A stretch of DNA of 64,000 nt, from contig CAJUJB010000012.1 in assembly GCA_910586595.1 (NCBI GenBank), forward strand, positions 1 through 64,000, read 5' to 3'. A program made the position numbers and the translations under genes. How positions within the stretch are numbered: position 1 is the first letter of the stretch; each line of letters opens with the position of its first letter. The notes beneath the pieces are model-generated. The model had not been told where the DNA came from, did no database searches, and saw only the letters and a list, made by a program, of their open reading frames with translations. The DNA is from an uncultured Muribaculaceae bacterium. GTDB taxonomy: Bacteria; Bacteroidota; Bacteroidia; Bacteroidales; Muribaculaceae. Shown here one piece after another: positions 47,106 to 56,144 of this stretch.

Positions 47106-47121
47106 TAACTTTGCAAAGTTA
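47106..47121. promoter_or_regulatory. Palindromic back-to-back -7 boxes
   Basis: TAACTTTGCAAAGTTA is a perfect 16-bp palindrome that contains a TAnnTTTG box on each strand. It is placed 20 nt before the acyltransferase ATG and 48 nt before the LuxR ATG. Transcription from one side would hinder the other. It could also bind a dimeric regulator. No exact TTTG -33 is at the right distance on either side. Confidence 0.55.
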
Positions 47122-47168
47122 CGAGTTGTGCCTCAACCCCGAAATACTGATAAATAACCATATGGATT

Positions 47169-47951
47169 ATGGATGTACTTAGAAAAGAATTGAATGAACT
47201 TTATGCCTCGCAACATCTGGAGTGTGAGTCGCTTGACCCTGGGGAAGTGCAGAAATGGACCAAGCTGGCCAAATGCGCTGCCGAGTTGGAGAATGATTGT
47301 TGCGTTATTACTGATGCGGCTTCTGATGAATGTGCAGTGTACGGAGGACGCTTTGCCGAGGCTATAGGGCTTCAGGGTGAAGAAGGAGGCTTGTATTCAT
47401 GCCGCTTTGGCTCCAGCGATGAAGATATGATCTATTCGCGGCTCCATCCCGAGGATCTGGTTGATAAACGCTGGCTCGAGTATGAATTTTTCAAATACAT
47501 CGACTCGCTTGCCTGCGAGGATAAAACAAATTTCAAGGCAGTGTGCAGAATCCGGATACTTAATCATGACGGGCAGTATATCTACTGTGATAATACGACG
47601 GAGGTGGTGCGTACATCGCCGAGAGGCATGATATGGCTCATATTGTGTACCTACCGTTTTGCAGCTGACAGCAGTGTGCCCGACGGGATTGATGCAAGGA
47701 TTTTGAATACAGTCACTGGAGAAATACGCCCGATTACATTTACCGAAACCTGTCGTAACCGTATATTGACTTCAAGGGAAAAAGAAGTGTTGTTGCTTAT
47801 AAGAGATGGCTGGCTAAGTAAGCAGATTGCCTCGAGATTAGGCATAAGCATCCACACCGTAAACCGGCATCGGCAGAACATACTTGAAAAACTCAGCGTA
47901 GGCAATTCAGTGGAAGCCGTGAAGGCAGCCATGGCAATGAAATTGTTGTAG
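47169..47951 (+). CDS. LuxR-family transcriptional regulator
   Basis: 260 residues. The C-terminal helix-turn-helix (about 198-255) has LTSREKEVLLLIRDG and SKQIASRLGISIHTVNRHRQ, the LuxR/GerE recognition pattern. The N-terminal ~190 residues look like a PAS-type sensor (strand-rich, with FKAVCRIRILNHDGQYIYCD). No receiver Asp is present, so it is not a response regulator. It reads towards the amylase gene 72 nt downstream and is divergent from the acyltransferase. Either may be its target (inference). Confidence 0.85.
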   Translation: MDVLRKELNELYASQHLECESLDPGEVQKWTKLAKCAAELENDCCVITDAASDECAVYGGRFAEAIGLQGEEGGLYSCRFGSSDEDMIYSRLHPEDLVDKRWLEYEFFKYIDSLACEDKTNFKAVCRIRILNHDGQYIYCDNTTEVVRTSPRGMIWLILCTYRFAADSSVPDGIDARILNTVTGEIRPITFTETCRNRILTSREKEVLLLIRDGWLSKQIASRLGISIHTVNRHRQNILEKLSVGNSVEAVKAAMAMKLL

Positions 47952-48023
47952 AGAGGCTTTCCGGTGGTTATAAATCAGTATTGGCACAGAAGAAGAAGGT
48001 GAGTAATTTTGCCGTAAAAAACG

Positions 48024-49724
48024 ATGAAATTTCTTACTACACTTCTCCTGGTCATGCCTTTCTGGACATTGTCTGCGGAGAATGTCACCCGTGACTTCGA
48101 GTGGAAGGACGCTACGGTCTATTTCCTGATTACTGACCGATTCTGCAACGGTGACACTTGCAATGATGTGAATTATGGTAGACGGACAGACTATGGCAGT
48201 GAACAGATGAATGCCGCGACCTTCCATGGCGGAGATTTAGCCGGCATACGTAAGAAGGCCGAGGAGGGTTACTTCAAGCAACTTGGGATAGACGTGGTAT
48301 GGATGACCGATGTCTATGAGCAGATACATGGCTGGATGTCGGGTAGTGGAGAGATAAATGATTTTCCTCATTACGGTTACCATGGATATTATTCTTTCGA
48401 CTACACTCAGCTTGACAAGAATTATGGAACATCGGAAGAGTTGCGCGCCCTTGTAGATACTTTGCACGCGCAGGGAATCCGTGTGATGCTGGGCGCCAAT
48501 CTGAACAATCCCGGCTATCCGACCTTACTCGATGCCGTGCAGTATAATTTTGCCACGACTGGGGTGTCGGAAACATCTGCAGCCGAACATATTCCGGATT
48601 GGAGCTATGATAAATTCTACGAAGACCGAGGGAAGTGGAATGGGTGGTATGACCGCGGGTGGATCAGGATGCCCGATGAGCTATGGGATGAGTCGAATCC
48701 TCTGGAAGCTACCCTGTATGGTTTGCCTGATTTTAAAGATGAGAGTAATGAGCCGGTCAAGATTCCGGAATTTCTACGGCTGAAATGGAAGTCGGAAGGC
48801 CATGATAATGATAAGTGGATCAATCCGACGGCTGCTAAACTCAGGGGAGACCTCGCAATGAGCCCGATGCAGCACCTTATCGGATGGATTTCTGCCTGGG
48901 TGGAGGAATATGGTATTGATGGTTTCAGATGCGATATAGTAGAAAATGTAAGGGTAGAGAGATGGAAAGAATTGTCGGACGCTTGTAATCAAGCGTTGAG
49001 TCGGTGGCGTCAACGCCATCCTGATGATCCTGCGTCGAAATGGACTTCTGATTTTTATTTTACCGGCGACATAGATCCGACTGGTATAGAATATAGAGAG
49101 GAATATAGCAAAGCCGGATTCGGAAGTATGGTCAATTGTTATTTTCCGAAGAGCGGAGATCTGGATGCCATTACTTATGTCTGGCAAGCATATGCCGACA
49201 GCATGGCTGCTCATGAGGATTGGCATCCGTTCAGTTATCTCAACAACTCTTATCATCGCGACGCTCTGCAAGATAATATGGCAGACTGCGCCACATCATT
49301 ACTATTGGCTCCGGGCGCTGTGCAAATTTTTTATGGAGATGAATCAGGTCGCGAGCTCAGCGATGCCAGGTTCAATGTTGACAGTGCGCAGGCATATCGG
49401 TCAGATATGAACTGGGCATCGTCCGACTCAACGCTGTTGCGACATTACAGCACGCTCGGAGGAATACGCAAGGCTCACCCTGCAATCGGGCGTGGCAGGC
49501 AGGAGATGATAGATGAGCATACATGCGCGCGTCTTCTGCCGGAAGATACGGTTGTGATTGCGCTGAGGCCTGAGCCCGGAAAGTCAATCCATGTCAAGCC
49601 TTATTTTGAAGATGGTATGGCTGTGGAAAACCTATATACCGGAGAAATCTCTATTGTGCAGGCCGGAAAAGTTTTATTTGATGCCGGCGGGGGTAATGTT
49701 GCCGTAGTTGCACGTGCACAATGA
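48024..49724 (+). CDS. Secreted MalS-like alpha-amylase family protein, catalytic motifs altered
   Basis: 566 residues with a signal peptide (about 1-18, ending LSA). The GH13 barrel resembles periplasmic MalS: IFYGDESGREL, then YRSDMNW and HPAIGRGRQ. The nucleophile Asp304 in GFRCDIVEN is kept. Other catalytic positions differ: region I reads GANLNN (157-162) where DVVMNH is expected; the acid/base in region III is Asp349 (FTGDID) instead of Glu; region IV is NNSYHRD (407-413) instead of SSHD. It may be inactive, slow or a binding protein. A strong terminator follows. The lineage is clear; the activity is not. Confidence 0.85.
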   Translation: MKFLTTLLLVMPFWTLSAENVTRDFEWKDATVYFLITDRFCNGDTCNDVNYGRRTDYGSEQMNAATFHGGDLAGIRKKAEEGYFKQLGIDVVWMTDVYEQIHGWMSGSGEINDFPHYGYHGYYSFDYTQLDKNYGTSEELRALVDTLHAQGIRVMLGANLNNPGYPTLLDAVQYNFATTGVSETSAAEHIPDWSYDKFYEDRGKWNGWYDRGWIRMPDELWDESNPLEATLYGLPDFKDESNEPVKIPEFLRLKWKSEGHDNDKWINPTAAKLRGDLAMSPMQHLIGWISAWVEEYGIDGFRCDIVENVRVERWKELSDACNQALSRWRQRHPDDPASKWTSDFYFTGDIDPTGIEYREEYSKAGFGSMVNCYFPKSGDLDAITYVWQAYADSMAAHEDWHPFSYLNNSYHRDALQDNMADCATSLLLAPGAVQIFYGDESGRELSDARFNVDSAQAYRSDMNWASSDSTLLRHYSTLGGIRKAHPAIGRGRQEMIDEHTCARLLPEDTVVIALRPEPGKSIHVKPYFEDGMAVENLYTGEISIVQAGKVLFDAGGGNVAVVARAQ

Positions 49725-49727
49725 ATG

Positions 49728-49766
49728 ACAAAATGGAGCGTTGGCCAAGCCAACGCTCCATTTTGT
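49728..49766. terminator. Bidirectional terminator
   Basis: A perfect 17-bp stem (ACAAAATGGAGCGTTGG and complement) with a 5-nt loop, flanked by A and T on the two sides. It separates the convergent amylase and ROK kinase genes. Confidence 0.9.
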
Positions 49767-49789
49767 ATTGGGGTGAGATAAATCTGTCG

Positions 49790-50743
49790 TTATTTAGCTT
49801 CCCAACCGAGAGCTGAAGCTCCGAGCACGGCTGCGTCTGCCTCCTTGAGCTCGCTGAGGATAACCTTAGGTTTGCCTTTAAACATTGACAGCATGTTGCG
49901 ATCCATAGCCTCTTTCAACGGACGGAGGAGTAAGTCGCCACTTTTTGCGAGGCCTCCGAACAAGATGAAGGCTTCGGGTGAAGAGAATACGGTCATATCT
50001 GCCATGGCCTCACCAAGTATAGTGCCGGTGAAGTTGAAGATGTCTTTGGCAAGCTGATCGCCGTTCATGGCTGCATCATAGACGTCTTTCGAGGTGATGG
50101 CTTCGATGTCGAGGTTGCGGAGGAGAGACGGCTCAGTGCGTGCTTCAAGGAATTCGCGGGCTGTGCGCGCAACGCCTGTAGCCGAACAATATGTTTCGAG
50201 GCAGCCGGTACGACCGCATCCGCAAAGACGACCATTGTTGCGCTTAACGATGACATGGCCGAGCTCGCCAGCCAATCCGTCGTGACCGTAAACAACCTGG
50301 CCGTTGATGACGATGCCAGATCCGACGCCTGTGCCGAGGGTAATCATTATGAAGTCTTTGAGGCCACGGGCTGCGCCATAGGTCATTTCGCCTAAAGCGG
50401 CAGCGTTGGCGTCGTTGGTCACAGCAACGGGAATGCCGAATTTATCGCTTACGAGCTGTGCGAGGGGCAGCGAAGGCCAAGGGAGGTTTACGGCATTGTC
50501 GATGCAACCGGTATAATAGTTTGCATTTGGGGCGCCGATGCCTATGCCTTGAATCTTATCGACAGCGTCGTTGGCTTCGATAAGGCGAGTTGCCTCGGTA
50601 TGGAGTTCGTCGAGATAATCGTCGAAATTATTGTGCTTTTGAGTTTTGATGGAGGAGCTGGCGATAACGTTGCCGCGCGCGTCAACAATGCCAAATACGG
50701 TGTTAGTACCGCCGATATCAATGCCGAGAACGTAAGGTTTCAT
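49790..50743 (-). CDS. ROK family sugar kinase (glucokinase-like)
   Basis: 317 residues from the ATG at 50743, directly before VLGIDIGGTNTVFGIVD, the ATP-binding phosphate loop. An ATG at 50794 would add 17 residues without family similarity. The ROK signature follows: GELGHVIV, then the zinc-binding CGCGRTGCLET, with substrate Glu/His in the expected spacing. It phosphorylates glucose or an N-acyl hexosamine in the cytosol. The glucokinase call rests on the typical Bacteroidota annotation. Confidence 0.9.
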   Translation of the reverse strand: MKPYVLGIDIGGTNTVFGIVDARGNVIASSSIKTQKHNNFDDYLDELHTEATRLIEANDAVDKIQGIGIGAPNANYYTGCIDNAVNLPWPSLPLAQLVSDKFGIPVAVTNDANAAALGEMTYGAARGLKDFIMITLGTGVGSGIVINGQVVYGHDGLAGELGHVIVKRNNGRLCGCGRTGCLETYCSATGVARTAREFLEARTEPSLLRNLDIEAITSKDVYDAAMNGDQLAKDIFNFTGTILGEAMADMTVFSSPEAFILFGGLAKSGDLLLRPLKEAMDRNMLSMFKGKPKVILSELKEADAAVLGASALGWEAK

Positions 50744-50791
50744 GGGCTTAGGGGATGGGTTGATTGAATAGGTTTGTTTATAATTGTGTTC

Positions 50792-50799
50792 CAAAATTA
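50792..50799 (-). promoter_or_regulatory. -7 box of the ROK kinase gene
   Basis: TAATTTTG on the minus strand lies 48 nt before the ATG at 50743. This fits the shorter start, since it would leave almost no leader for the longer one at 50794. A matching -33 box is not seen. Confidence 0.5.
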
Positions 50800-50828
50800 C
50801 TAATTATTTCCTAATCGGCAAGCACTCT

Positions 50829-52235
50829 TTATAATATTTCCCTGCCTCGGAAGTAGGCAATAACATCTTTTTGTATTTTAGAGCCGAAAATCATGTTGCC
50901 ACCAATATAAAGCAGGAGGCCGATGCAGGCTTCGATGCCTAATTTTATCCATGGGTTGGCGGTAATCATTCCGGCGGAGCCCATTATGGGCACTATGATT
51001 GCCGTCTGTGCGAAATAGGGTAAGATGTCATAGATGTACCGGCCGAATGGTATATGAGTGTGACGAACGATGGCAATAAGTGTGGCTCCCCATGTGAGGA
51101 CTGTAGCACCTACCTGCCCCCAAAGAAGTATTTCGATGCCGTAGACCGGATTATCCGGTTGCGTCAATCCCATGAAAGGGAAGGTGACAGCCAGGGCGAT
51201 GACGGCTGCTGTGTCGCGTAGGATTTCCAGTTTAACTATCGCCCCTCCATAGCCGAGAGCCAGGAGGTAATTATTGTATAGGGATGTGAGGACTACGAAA
51301 ATTCCCCGGAAGAGCAGTAGCTGGAATAGAAATATTGATGGATCCCACTTGGTGCCGAAAAGGGCATGGAAAATAGGAGTTGCCATTACCATAAGCCCTA
51401 TCAGGGCCGGGAAAACAAGATAAGCGGTGAAGCGGTTCATTTTCGATACCATGGATGCGAAACGCTTCATGTCGTCTTGCACGGCCGACAGTGCCGGGAG
51501 GAATGAGGATGTGAGCAGCTGGGTGATGGATGTGATACCCATTTTACTCCATTTATCGCTCTGAGTATAGTATCCGAGGCTTGCCAGCCCTACAAAATGG
51601 CCTATGACAAAGGAGTATATATTTAGAAACAGCGTGTTGAGAAACGAGGTAAACATCATCTTCGAGCCAATGCCGAAATATGACTTTAACGCAGTGTAAG
51701 AGAATCTGAACAAAGGATGCCAGTGGCCGGTAGTCCAAAGCACCAGCGATTTGCACGCGGCTGTGGCTATAGTCTGCCAGACGATGGCCCAAGCCCCGAA
51801 GCCTGTAAGCGCAAGCACAATGCCAATGATTCCGCCAATGATAAGCCCGATTGAATTTGACACAGCAACCATGCGCACATCCATCGACTTCATGAGGCGA
51901 TTGGTCTGCACTATGGCCGATGCGTTTAAGATCATGGCCAGGAAGAGAACTCTTGATAGAGGAATAAGCCGTTGGTCGCCTTGGAAACAATCGGCAATCA
52001 ACGGGGCGCACAGGAAAAGGATGATGTACATGCCTCCGGCCACAAATAGATTGAACCACAAGATGGTGGAATAGTCAAGGTGGCTGGGCTGCTTACGTTG
52101 AATCAGCGCGTAGGAGAAACCGCTGTCGACCAGAAGAGAGGCGAATGCCTGAAAAACCAATACTGCACCAACCAGGCCAAAGTCTTCTTCCGACAGCATG
52201 TTGGCCAAAACAATGCCGGTGACCGCGTAAAGCAC
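50829..52235 (-). CDS. Oligosaccharide flippase (Wzx/MOP superfamily)
   Basis: 468 residues from a GTG at 52235, with about 12-14 membrane helices. It matches polysaccharide flippases (GIVLANMLSEEDFGLVGAVLVFQ; GYYTQSDKWSKMG). The frame stays open upstream for 29 codons to a TAA. It encodes SLKWNLIDRVATQ, the conserved first helix of these proteins. That upstream part has no ATG, GTG or TTG; the best-placed codon is an ATA at 52316-52314. The true start may be this ATA (non-standard), or the ATG was mutated. The product moves lipid-linked sugars across the inner membrane. No glycan cluster is adjacent. Confidence 0.85.
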   Translation of the reverse strand: MLYAVTGIVLANMLSEEDFGLVGAVLVFQAFASLLVDSGFSYALIQRKQPSHLDYSTILWFNLFVAGGMYIILFLCAPLIADCFQGDQRLIPLSRVLFLAMILNASAIVQTNRLMKSMDVRMVAVSNSIGLIIGGIIGIVLALTGFGAWAIVWQTIATAACKSLVLWTTGHWHPLFRFSYTALKSYFGIGSKMMFTSFLNTLFLNIYSFVIGHFVGLASLGYYTQSDKWSKMGITSITQLLTSSFLPALSAVQDDMKRFASMVSKMNRFTAYLVFPALIGLMVMATPIFHALFGTKWDPSIFLFQLLLFRGIFVVLTSLYNNYLLALGYGGAIVKLEILRDTAAVIALAVTFPFMGLTQPDNPVYGIEILLWGQVGATVLTWGATLIAIVRHTHIPFGRYIYDILPYFAQTAIIVPIMGSAGMITANPWIKLGIEACIGLLLYIGGNMIFGSKIQKDVIAYFRGREIL

Positions 52236-52346
52236 TTGGGTTGCTACACGGTCAATCAGATTCCACTTAAGGGAGTTGGCTGTGCGTGATTTAAGGTTGT
52301 CCGTAGAATTTAGTATGGTTGGTTAAGTGATATGGCTTTAATTAGG

Positions 52347-53084
52347 TCAGAGTTCTGTCATGAGCGGATCGGCTTCAGTAGCCTTGTCGGGCTTTGCTGA
52401 AGCTTTTACACCGATGCTACGGTTGGTGATTTTAGCCGGGGTACTATGATAGAAGACTTCACCTGTTCCTGCGCCGAAGATACGCAGCTGATCGGTGGGG
52501 GCGTAGTCGACGTCACCCGTTCCAAAAATCAGGCATTTCAGCTGTGGCACGTCCAGGCCCGATGCATCGATGGGGCCAGTGCTGACGTTGCTGATGGTTG
52601 CCTTGACGGCCTTGCCATCAATCAGAAGTGTACCTTTGCCTGCGGTAATGCCTGCGTCGACATTTGTAGCGTCAACTCCATGAATTTCGAGGGAGCCATT
52701 TCCAATCTGTTTTGCTTTAAAGTTCTTTACAGGGGTGGGTGAAAATACTCTGAGCAGTGAGTCGCCGCTATTCTCAACTTTTCGCAGAGATGCCGAGTAA
52801 ACCGTTACTTTGGGCATGCCTTCGATTGGTTCTTCGTCGGCGTCAGTCTGGATGGTGAGACGTTCGGCTTTGTTGGTGAACATGATGCGTGATGCCAACT
52901 CGGGCGAGCAAGAAAATATAGCCCAACCGGCCGAGTCGGGGCGACAGATGTAATCCACATTAATGCCGTCGACCACTGTAAGTTCGCAAAAATTCTGTAC
53001 GTTAAGCTTGTAGTCGGCTGTTTGCGCGATGCCAGCTAAAGTCATTGATACTGCGGCAAAGACAAATAATAAAAATCTTTTCAT
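52347..53084 (-). CDS. Exported DUF2807 (head-GIN) protein
   Basis: 245 residues with a signal peptide (about 1-20, FAAVSMTLAGIAQ). The rest is a right-handed beta-helix-like repeat of short strands (GNGSLEIHGVDATNVDAGI, GKGTLLIDGKAVKATI), as in the DUF2807 putative adhesin-head domain. The surface or periplasmic role is unclear. It is followed by a basic C-terminal tail. The intergenic gaps on both sides are short. Confidence 0.8.
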   Translation of the reverse strand: MKRFLLFVFAAVSMTLAGIAQTADYKLNVQNFCELTVVDGINVDYICRPDSAGWAIFSCSPELASRIMFTNKAERLTIQTDADEEPIEGMPKVTVYSASLRKVENSGDSLLRVFSPTPVKNFKAKQIGNGSLEIHGVDATNVDAGITAGKGTLLIDGKAVKATISNVSTGPIDASGLDVPQLKCLIFGTGDVDYAPTDQLRIFGAGTGEVFYHSTPAKITNRSIGVKASAKPDKATEADPLMTEL

Positions 53085-53108
53085 AATGTGCTGAACGTCA
53101 GTTAAGAG

Positions 53109-54095
53109 TTAAAGTGAAGGCAAAATGTCGTTTTCAATGTGTGAGAGAATAGCTTCAAGCTCATCGAGCGTTGAGGCCTGGAGCATTGCGATTCTGGTCG
53201 GCCTGAAGCCCGGGATGCTTTTGAACAGAGGCGAGGCGGCCAGATGGCGACGGATATGAAGTATGCCACGGTATTCGTCGATTCTTTCGACACTTTCGCG
53301 GATCTGCCTGCGTATGAGGGCGAATTTCTCAGGGATGGTCACTTCAGGTATAGCGCCGTGTCTAAGAAGCCCTGTCATTTCGCGGAAAATCCATGGGGCG
53401 CCGATTGATACGCGGCCTACCATCACTCCGTCAACATTATAACGATCGAACGCTTCAACTAGTTTTTCGGGAGTCGTTATATCTCCATTTCCAATCACAG
53501 GGATTTTTAGGCGAGGATTGGCTTTTACGCGTGCGATTTCCTCCCAGTCAGCCTCGCCGGTATACATCTGTGAGCGGGTCCGGCCATGAACAGTCAGTGC
53601 CTGAATACCGCAATCCTGAAGTTGCTCAGCGAGGTCTACGATTATTTTGGAATTGCAATCCCACCCGAGCCTGGTCTTTACAGTGACAGGAAGGTTGACG
53701 GCCTTAACAACAGCTTTGGTAATTTCAAGCATCTTGGGGATGTCGCGAAGCATGCCGGCTCCGGCACCCTTGCCTGCGACTTTCTTTACCGGACACCCGA
53801 AGTTGATGTCGAGTATATCTGGTTTGGCTTCTTCGACGATGCGTGCAGCTTCAACCATTGGCTCAACTTCTCTACCATAGATTTGAATAGCGGTCGGACG
53901 TTCAGCTTCATGAATATGCAGTTTCCGTGTGGTGGCAGCTATATTTCGGATCAAGGCATCCGCTGAGACAAATTCGGTGTAGGTAAGGTCGGCTCCTTGC
54001 TCCTTGCAAATGAGTCGAAACGATGCATCTGTCACATCTTCCATTGGTGCCAGCATTACCGGTCGGGAGCCTAACTCTACATTTCCTATCTTCAT
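53109..54095 (-). CDS. dusB: tRNA-dihydrouridine synthase
   Basis: 328 residues. The FMN TIM barrel starts VMLAPMEDVTDASFR; the active-site Cys101 is in DINFGCPVKKV. Later glycine-rich phosphate sites are VIGNGDI and GVMVGR. It reduces uridines in the D-loop of tRNAs. DusB naming follows the usual Bacteroidota annotation; DusA/C are alternatives. It lies 24 nt upstream of the DUF2807 gene. Confidence 0.92.
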   Translation of the reverse strand: MKIGNVELGSRPVMLAPMEDVTDASFRLICKEQGADLTYTEFVSADALIRNIAATTRKLHIHEAERPTAIQIYGREVEPMVEAARIVEEAKPDILDINFGCPVKKVAGKGAGAGMLRDIPKMLEITKAVVKAVNLPVTVKTRLGWDCNSKIIVDLAEQLQDCGIQALTVHGRTRSQMYTGEADWEEIARVKANPRLKIPVIGNGDITTPEKLVEAFDRYNVDGVMVGRVSIGAPWIFREMTGLLRHGAIPEVTIPEKFALIRRQIRESVERIDEYRGILHIRRHLAASPLFKSIPGFRPTRIAMLQASTLDELEAILSHIENDILPSL

Positions 54096-54135
54096 CTGGA
54101 TGACTTGTTTTTTAGTGTGGAATTGAAATCGAGTG

Positions 54136-54143
54136 CAAAATTA
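54136..54143 (-). promoter_or_regulatory. -7 box of dusB
   Basis: TAATTTTG on the minus strand lies 40 nt before the dusB ATG. A GTTTC close to the ideal -33 position replaces the perfect TTTG. Confidence 0.5.
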
Positions 54144-54601
54144 ACAAAAAAGATGTCGGCAGAAACTCTGTTAAGATTTTTTGGGCCGGATTTTGACCTT
54201 TTTATCATTAATGATGCTATTTGGGCGAAATTTTGCTTTAAACTCGCTCTGTTTCCCTTTTAAGACAGGTGAAATATGTCTTTAAAATGTTGGGAATAAG
54301 GAGATTGGATGTAAAAACAAAAAAATTACCCGTCGTCTCGACGAATAATCTTTTCACCTTAAATCTAATACCATGAAAAACTGATGCAAAGTTAATCAGT
54401 TTATGTTATTCAGCATAGTTTGAAAGCATAAAAATTCCACCCATTAACATAATTTCACTAAATACACCCTTTGAGTAAGTGTATTTGGCTCAATTTGGCA
54501 TGCTGATTTTTTCAAAAATTAAGTGAAGAAATGAGAAACAATTGTGTGAATGATAATGTTTTATATAAATGAGAATGGTCTAACATAAATAAGAAAGAGA
54601 T
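54144..54601. other. Intergenic region with an orphan start context
   Basis: About 460 nt with no supported gene. At 54361-54384 the sequence reads like a normal Bacteroidales start context (AAATCTAATACC then ATG) but encodes only Met-Lys-Asn-stop. A small hairpin CGTCG/CGACG lies just upstream (about 54332-54344). It may be the relic of a lost gene's leader. The rest is AT-rich without repeats. Confidence 0.4.
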
Positions 54602-55096
54602 ATGAAAAAGTTTTGGTTACTATTTATGCTTGCATTTGGCATGACTATAACTGCAAATGCCTTGACTTACGAAGAGGCTTTTGATTCAATCAAGGCAATT
54701 CCCAATATGCCTGGAGTGGAGGGTACTGAAGTCAGTGGTAATAATGACTTTCAGGCAATTGGTGTCACTGACGGTCGCTTGTTTGTGTGGAATGGTGAAC
54801 GCGGAGGGCAGACTGGAGTTTATGGGAATGCCCTATACAAAGTCATGGGTGAGTTACCTGCGTCGGAGATGATTCAGTGTAAAATGACTGATAATGCGCT
54901 TTTTGCCATATTTGCAAAGCCGGATTCCAAGGGATCAAACAGCATCATAATTCTGTCTGATTCGGCCTACGCCGGTTTTACAGGTGTGTTGATCGGATCT
55001 ATTTCTGACGAGTCATTAAATGCCCTCCGAACTGCGATTTTAGTACCACGGCAAGAGGGGGGAACGGCATTATATCTGAATGTAATGAATTTTTAA
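54602..55096 (+). CDS. Exported protein of unknown function
   Basis: 164 residues with a clear signal peptide (about 1-20, cleavage after ANA). The mature protein is mixed alpha/beta with YEEAFDSIKAIPNMPGVEG near its start. No Cys pairs or catalytic motifs. It has a long leader and its own terminator, so it is monocistronic. I do not recognise the family; DUF-type Bacteroidales secreted protein is the best description. Confidence 0.75.
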   Translation: MKKFWLLFMLAFGMTITANALTYEEAFDSIKAIPNMPGVEGTEVSGNNDFQAIGVTDGRLFVWNGERGGQTGVYGNALYKVMGELPASEMIQCKMTDNALFAIFAKPDSKGSNSIIILSDSAYAGFTGVLIGSISDESLNALRTAILVPRQEGGTALYLNVMNF

Positions 55097-55120
55097 GATA
55101 TAAAACTATCGTAACTTGTG

Positions 55121-55163
55121 CCGATGCAGGTCTCGCCATAACTGATTGCATGACCTGCATCGG
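55121..55163 (+). terminator. Terminator hairpin
   Basis: CCGATGCAGGTC (55121-55132) pairs perfectly with GACCTGCATCGG (55152-55163), followed by TGATGTTTGTT. It lies 25 nt past the stop of the exported protein gene. Confidence 0.75.
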
Positions 55164-55230
55164 TGATGTTTGTTAATAAGTGGATGGTGAGTTTTTGTTA
55201 ATCTGAGGTGTTTTTACCAGTTATTTAGCT

Positions 55231-55238
55231 TATCTTTG
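55231..55238 (+). promoter_or_regulatory. -7 box of the lipoprotein gene
   Basis: TATCTTTG fits TAnnTTTG, 28 nt before the ATG at 55267. No clear -33 partner. Confidence 0.5.
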
Positions 55239-55266
55239 TAGCTGAACCCAATGACCCCTCTTGCGT

Positions 55267-55857
55267 ATGACAAAAAAACTTACTCTCCACGCTTGGCTTG
55301 GAAGCATCGCCCTTGCAGTTGTAGCAACTGCGTGTGGCAATACAAACACCACCAAAACCGAAAAGGTAGTAGGTGTGGAATGGAATGTGGCCGTTAATAA
55401 GGTTGTGGAGCTTAACGACACTACTACTGGAATAAGCACTTATCAAGATTATACGGTTGCAGATACTGCTACCGTTAATGCCTTGATGAAAGAGATTAAA
55501 CACTCCGGAAATCTCACGATTGCATGGACTGTGCCAAGTGCTGACGGCTCGATATGGCTTGTCGCATACGAGAAAGAGCCGTTGTTATCTGAGATAGTAA
55601 GTGTTACGGAAGCGAACTCGATGGCCTCGTATGGCGATGATATTCAGGTTGCGTTCAGGTTTGCCGATGCAGACAAGTGGGCGGCCATAACCCGTGAAAA
55701 TATCGGTAACCGATTAGCTGTGATTGTGAACGGTCAGCCTATGAACGCGCCCCAGGTCAATTGCGAGATTACATCAGGTAATTGCTCGGTGACAATCCCC
55801 GACGATATGATTAAACAGTATCTGCCCGATATTGATTTGGAAAAATTAAAGCAATAA
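55267..55857 (+). CDS. Lipoprotein of unknown function
   Basis: 196 residues from the ATG at 55267; an in-frame TTG at 55261 is less likely. The signal ends VVATAC, giving a lipidated Cys23. The mature part begins with a Thr/Asn-rich linker. It contains segments resembling the SecD/F-like P1 domain (GNRLAVIVNGQPMNAPQVNCEI), a pattern seen in secreted Bacteroidales proteins with a SecDF head-like fold. Function unknown. Confidence 0.75.
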   Translation: MTKKLTLHAWLGSIALAVVATACGNTNTTKTEKVVGVEWNVAVNKVVELNDTTTGISTYQDYTVADTATVNALMKEIKHSGNLTIAWTVPSADGSIWLVAYEKEPLLSEIVSVTEANSMASYGDDIQVAFRFADADKWAAITRENIGNRLAVIVNGQPMNAPQVNCEITSGNCSVTIPDDMIKQYLPDIDLEKLKQ

Positions 55858-55958
55858 GAATTCCAGCGTACACAAAGTGCTCCATTCCTGGAGCATTTTT
55901 TATGTGACGGAGCGAGAGGAAATGTTGCAAGTGAGGGCGTAGGTTCTTTGCAACTAAA

Positions 55959-56138
55959 GCGTCTGAGGACGATAGGCCAACTGCCGTTTTGAGCCGGTTG
56001 CATTTTCGTCGATGTGTCGTATGGCGAAGAATGAATATGGTCTTGAAGCGCCGTGCGTGGGGCGTTGTTGATAGTCTACATAGAAAAAAGGCTTTAACGC
56101 ACTGCGAAAGTACGGTAAAGCCCTCTATGCGGAAAAGA
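55959..56138. repeat. 180-bp interspersed repeat, copy A
   Basis: Nearly identical to 57139-57318, about 1.2 kb away, in the same orientation. The pair differs at roughly ten positions. The right part carries a hairpin (GGCTTTA / TAAAGCC) that serves as a terminator for the minus-strand gene next to it. Confidence 0.85.
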
Positions 56139-56144
56139 CGTTAA

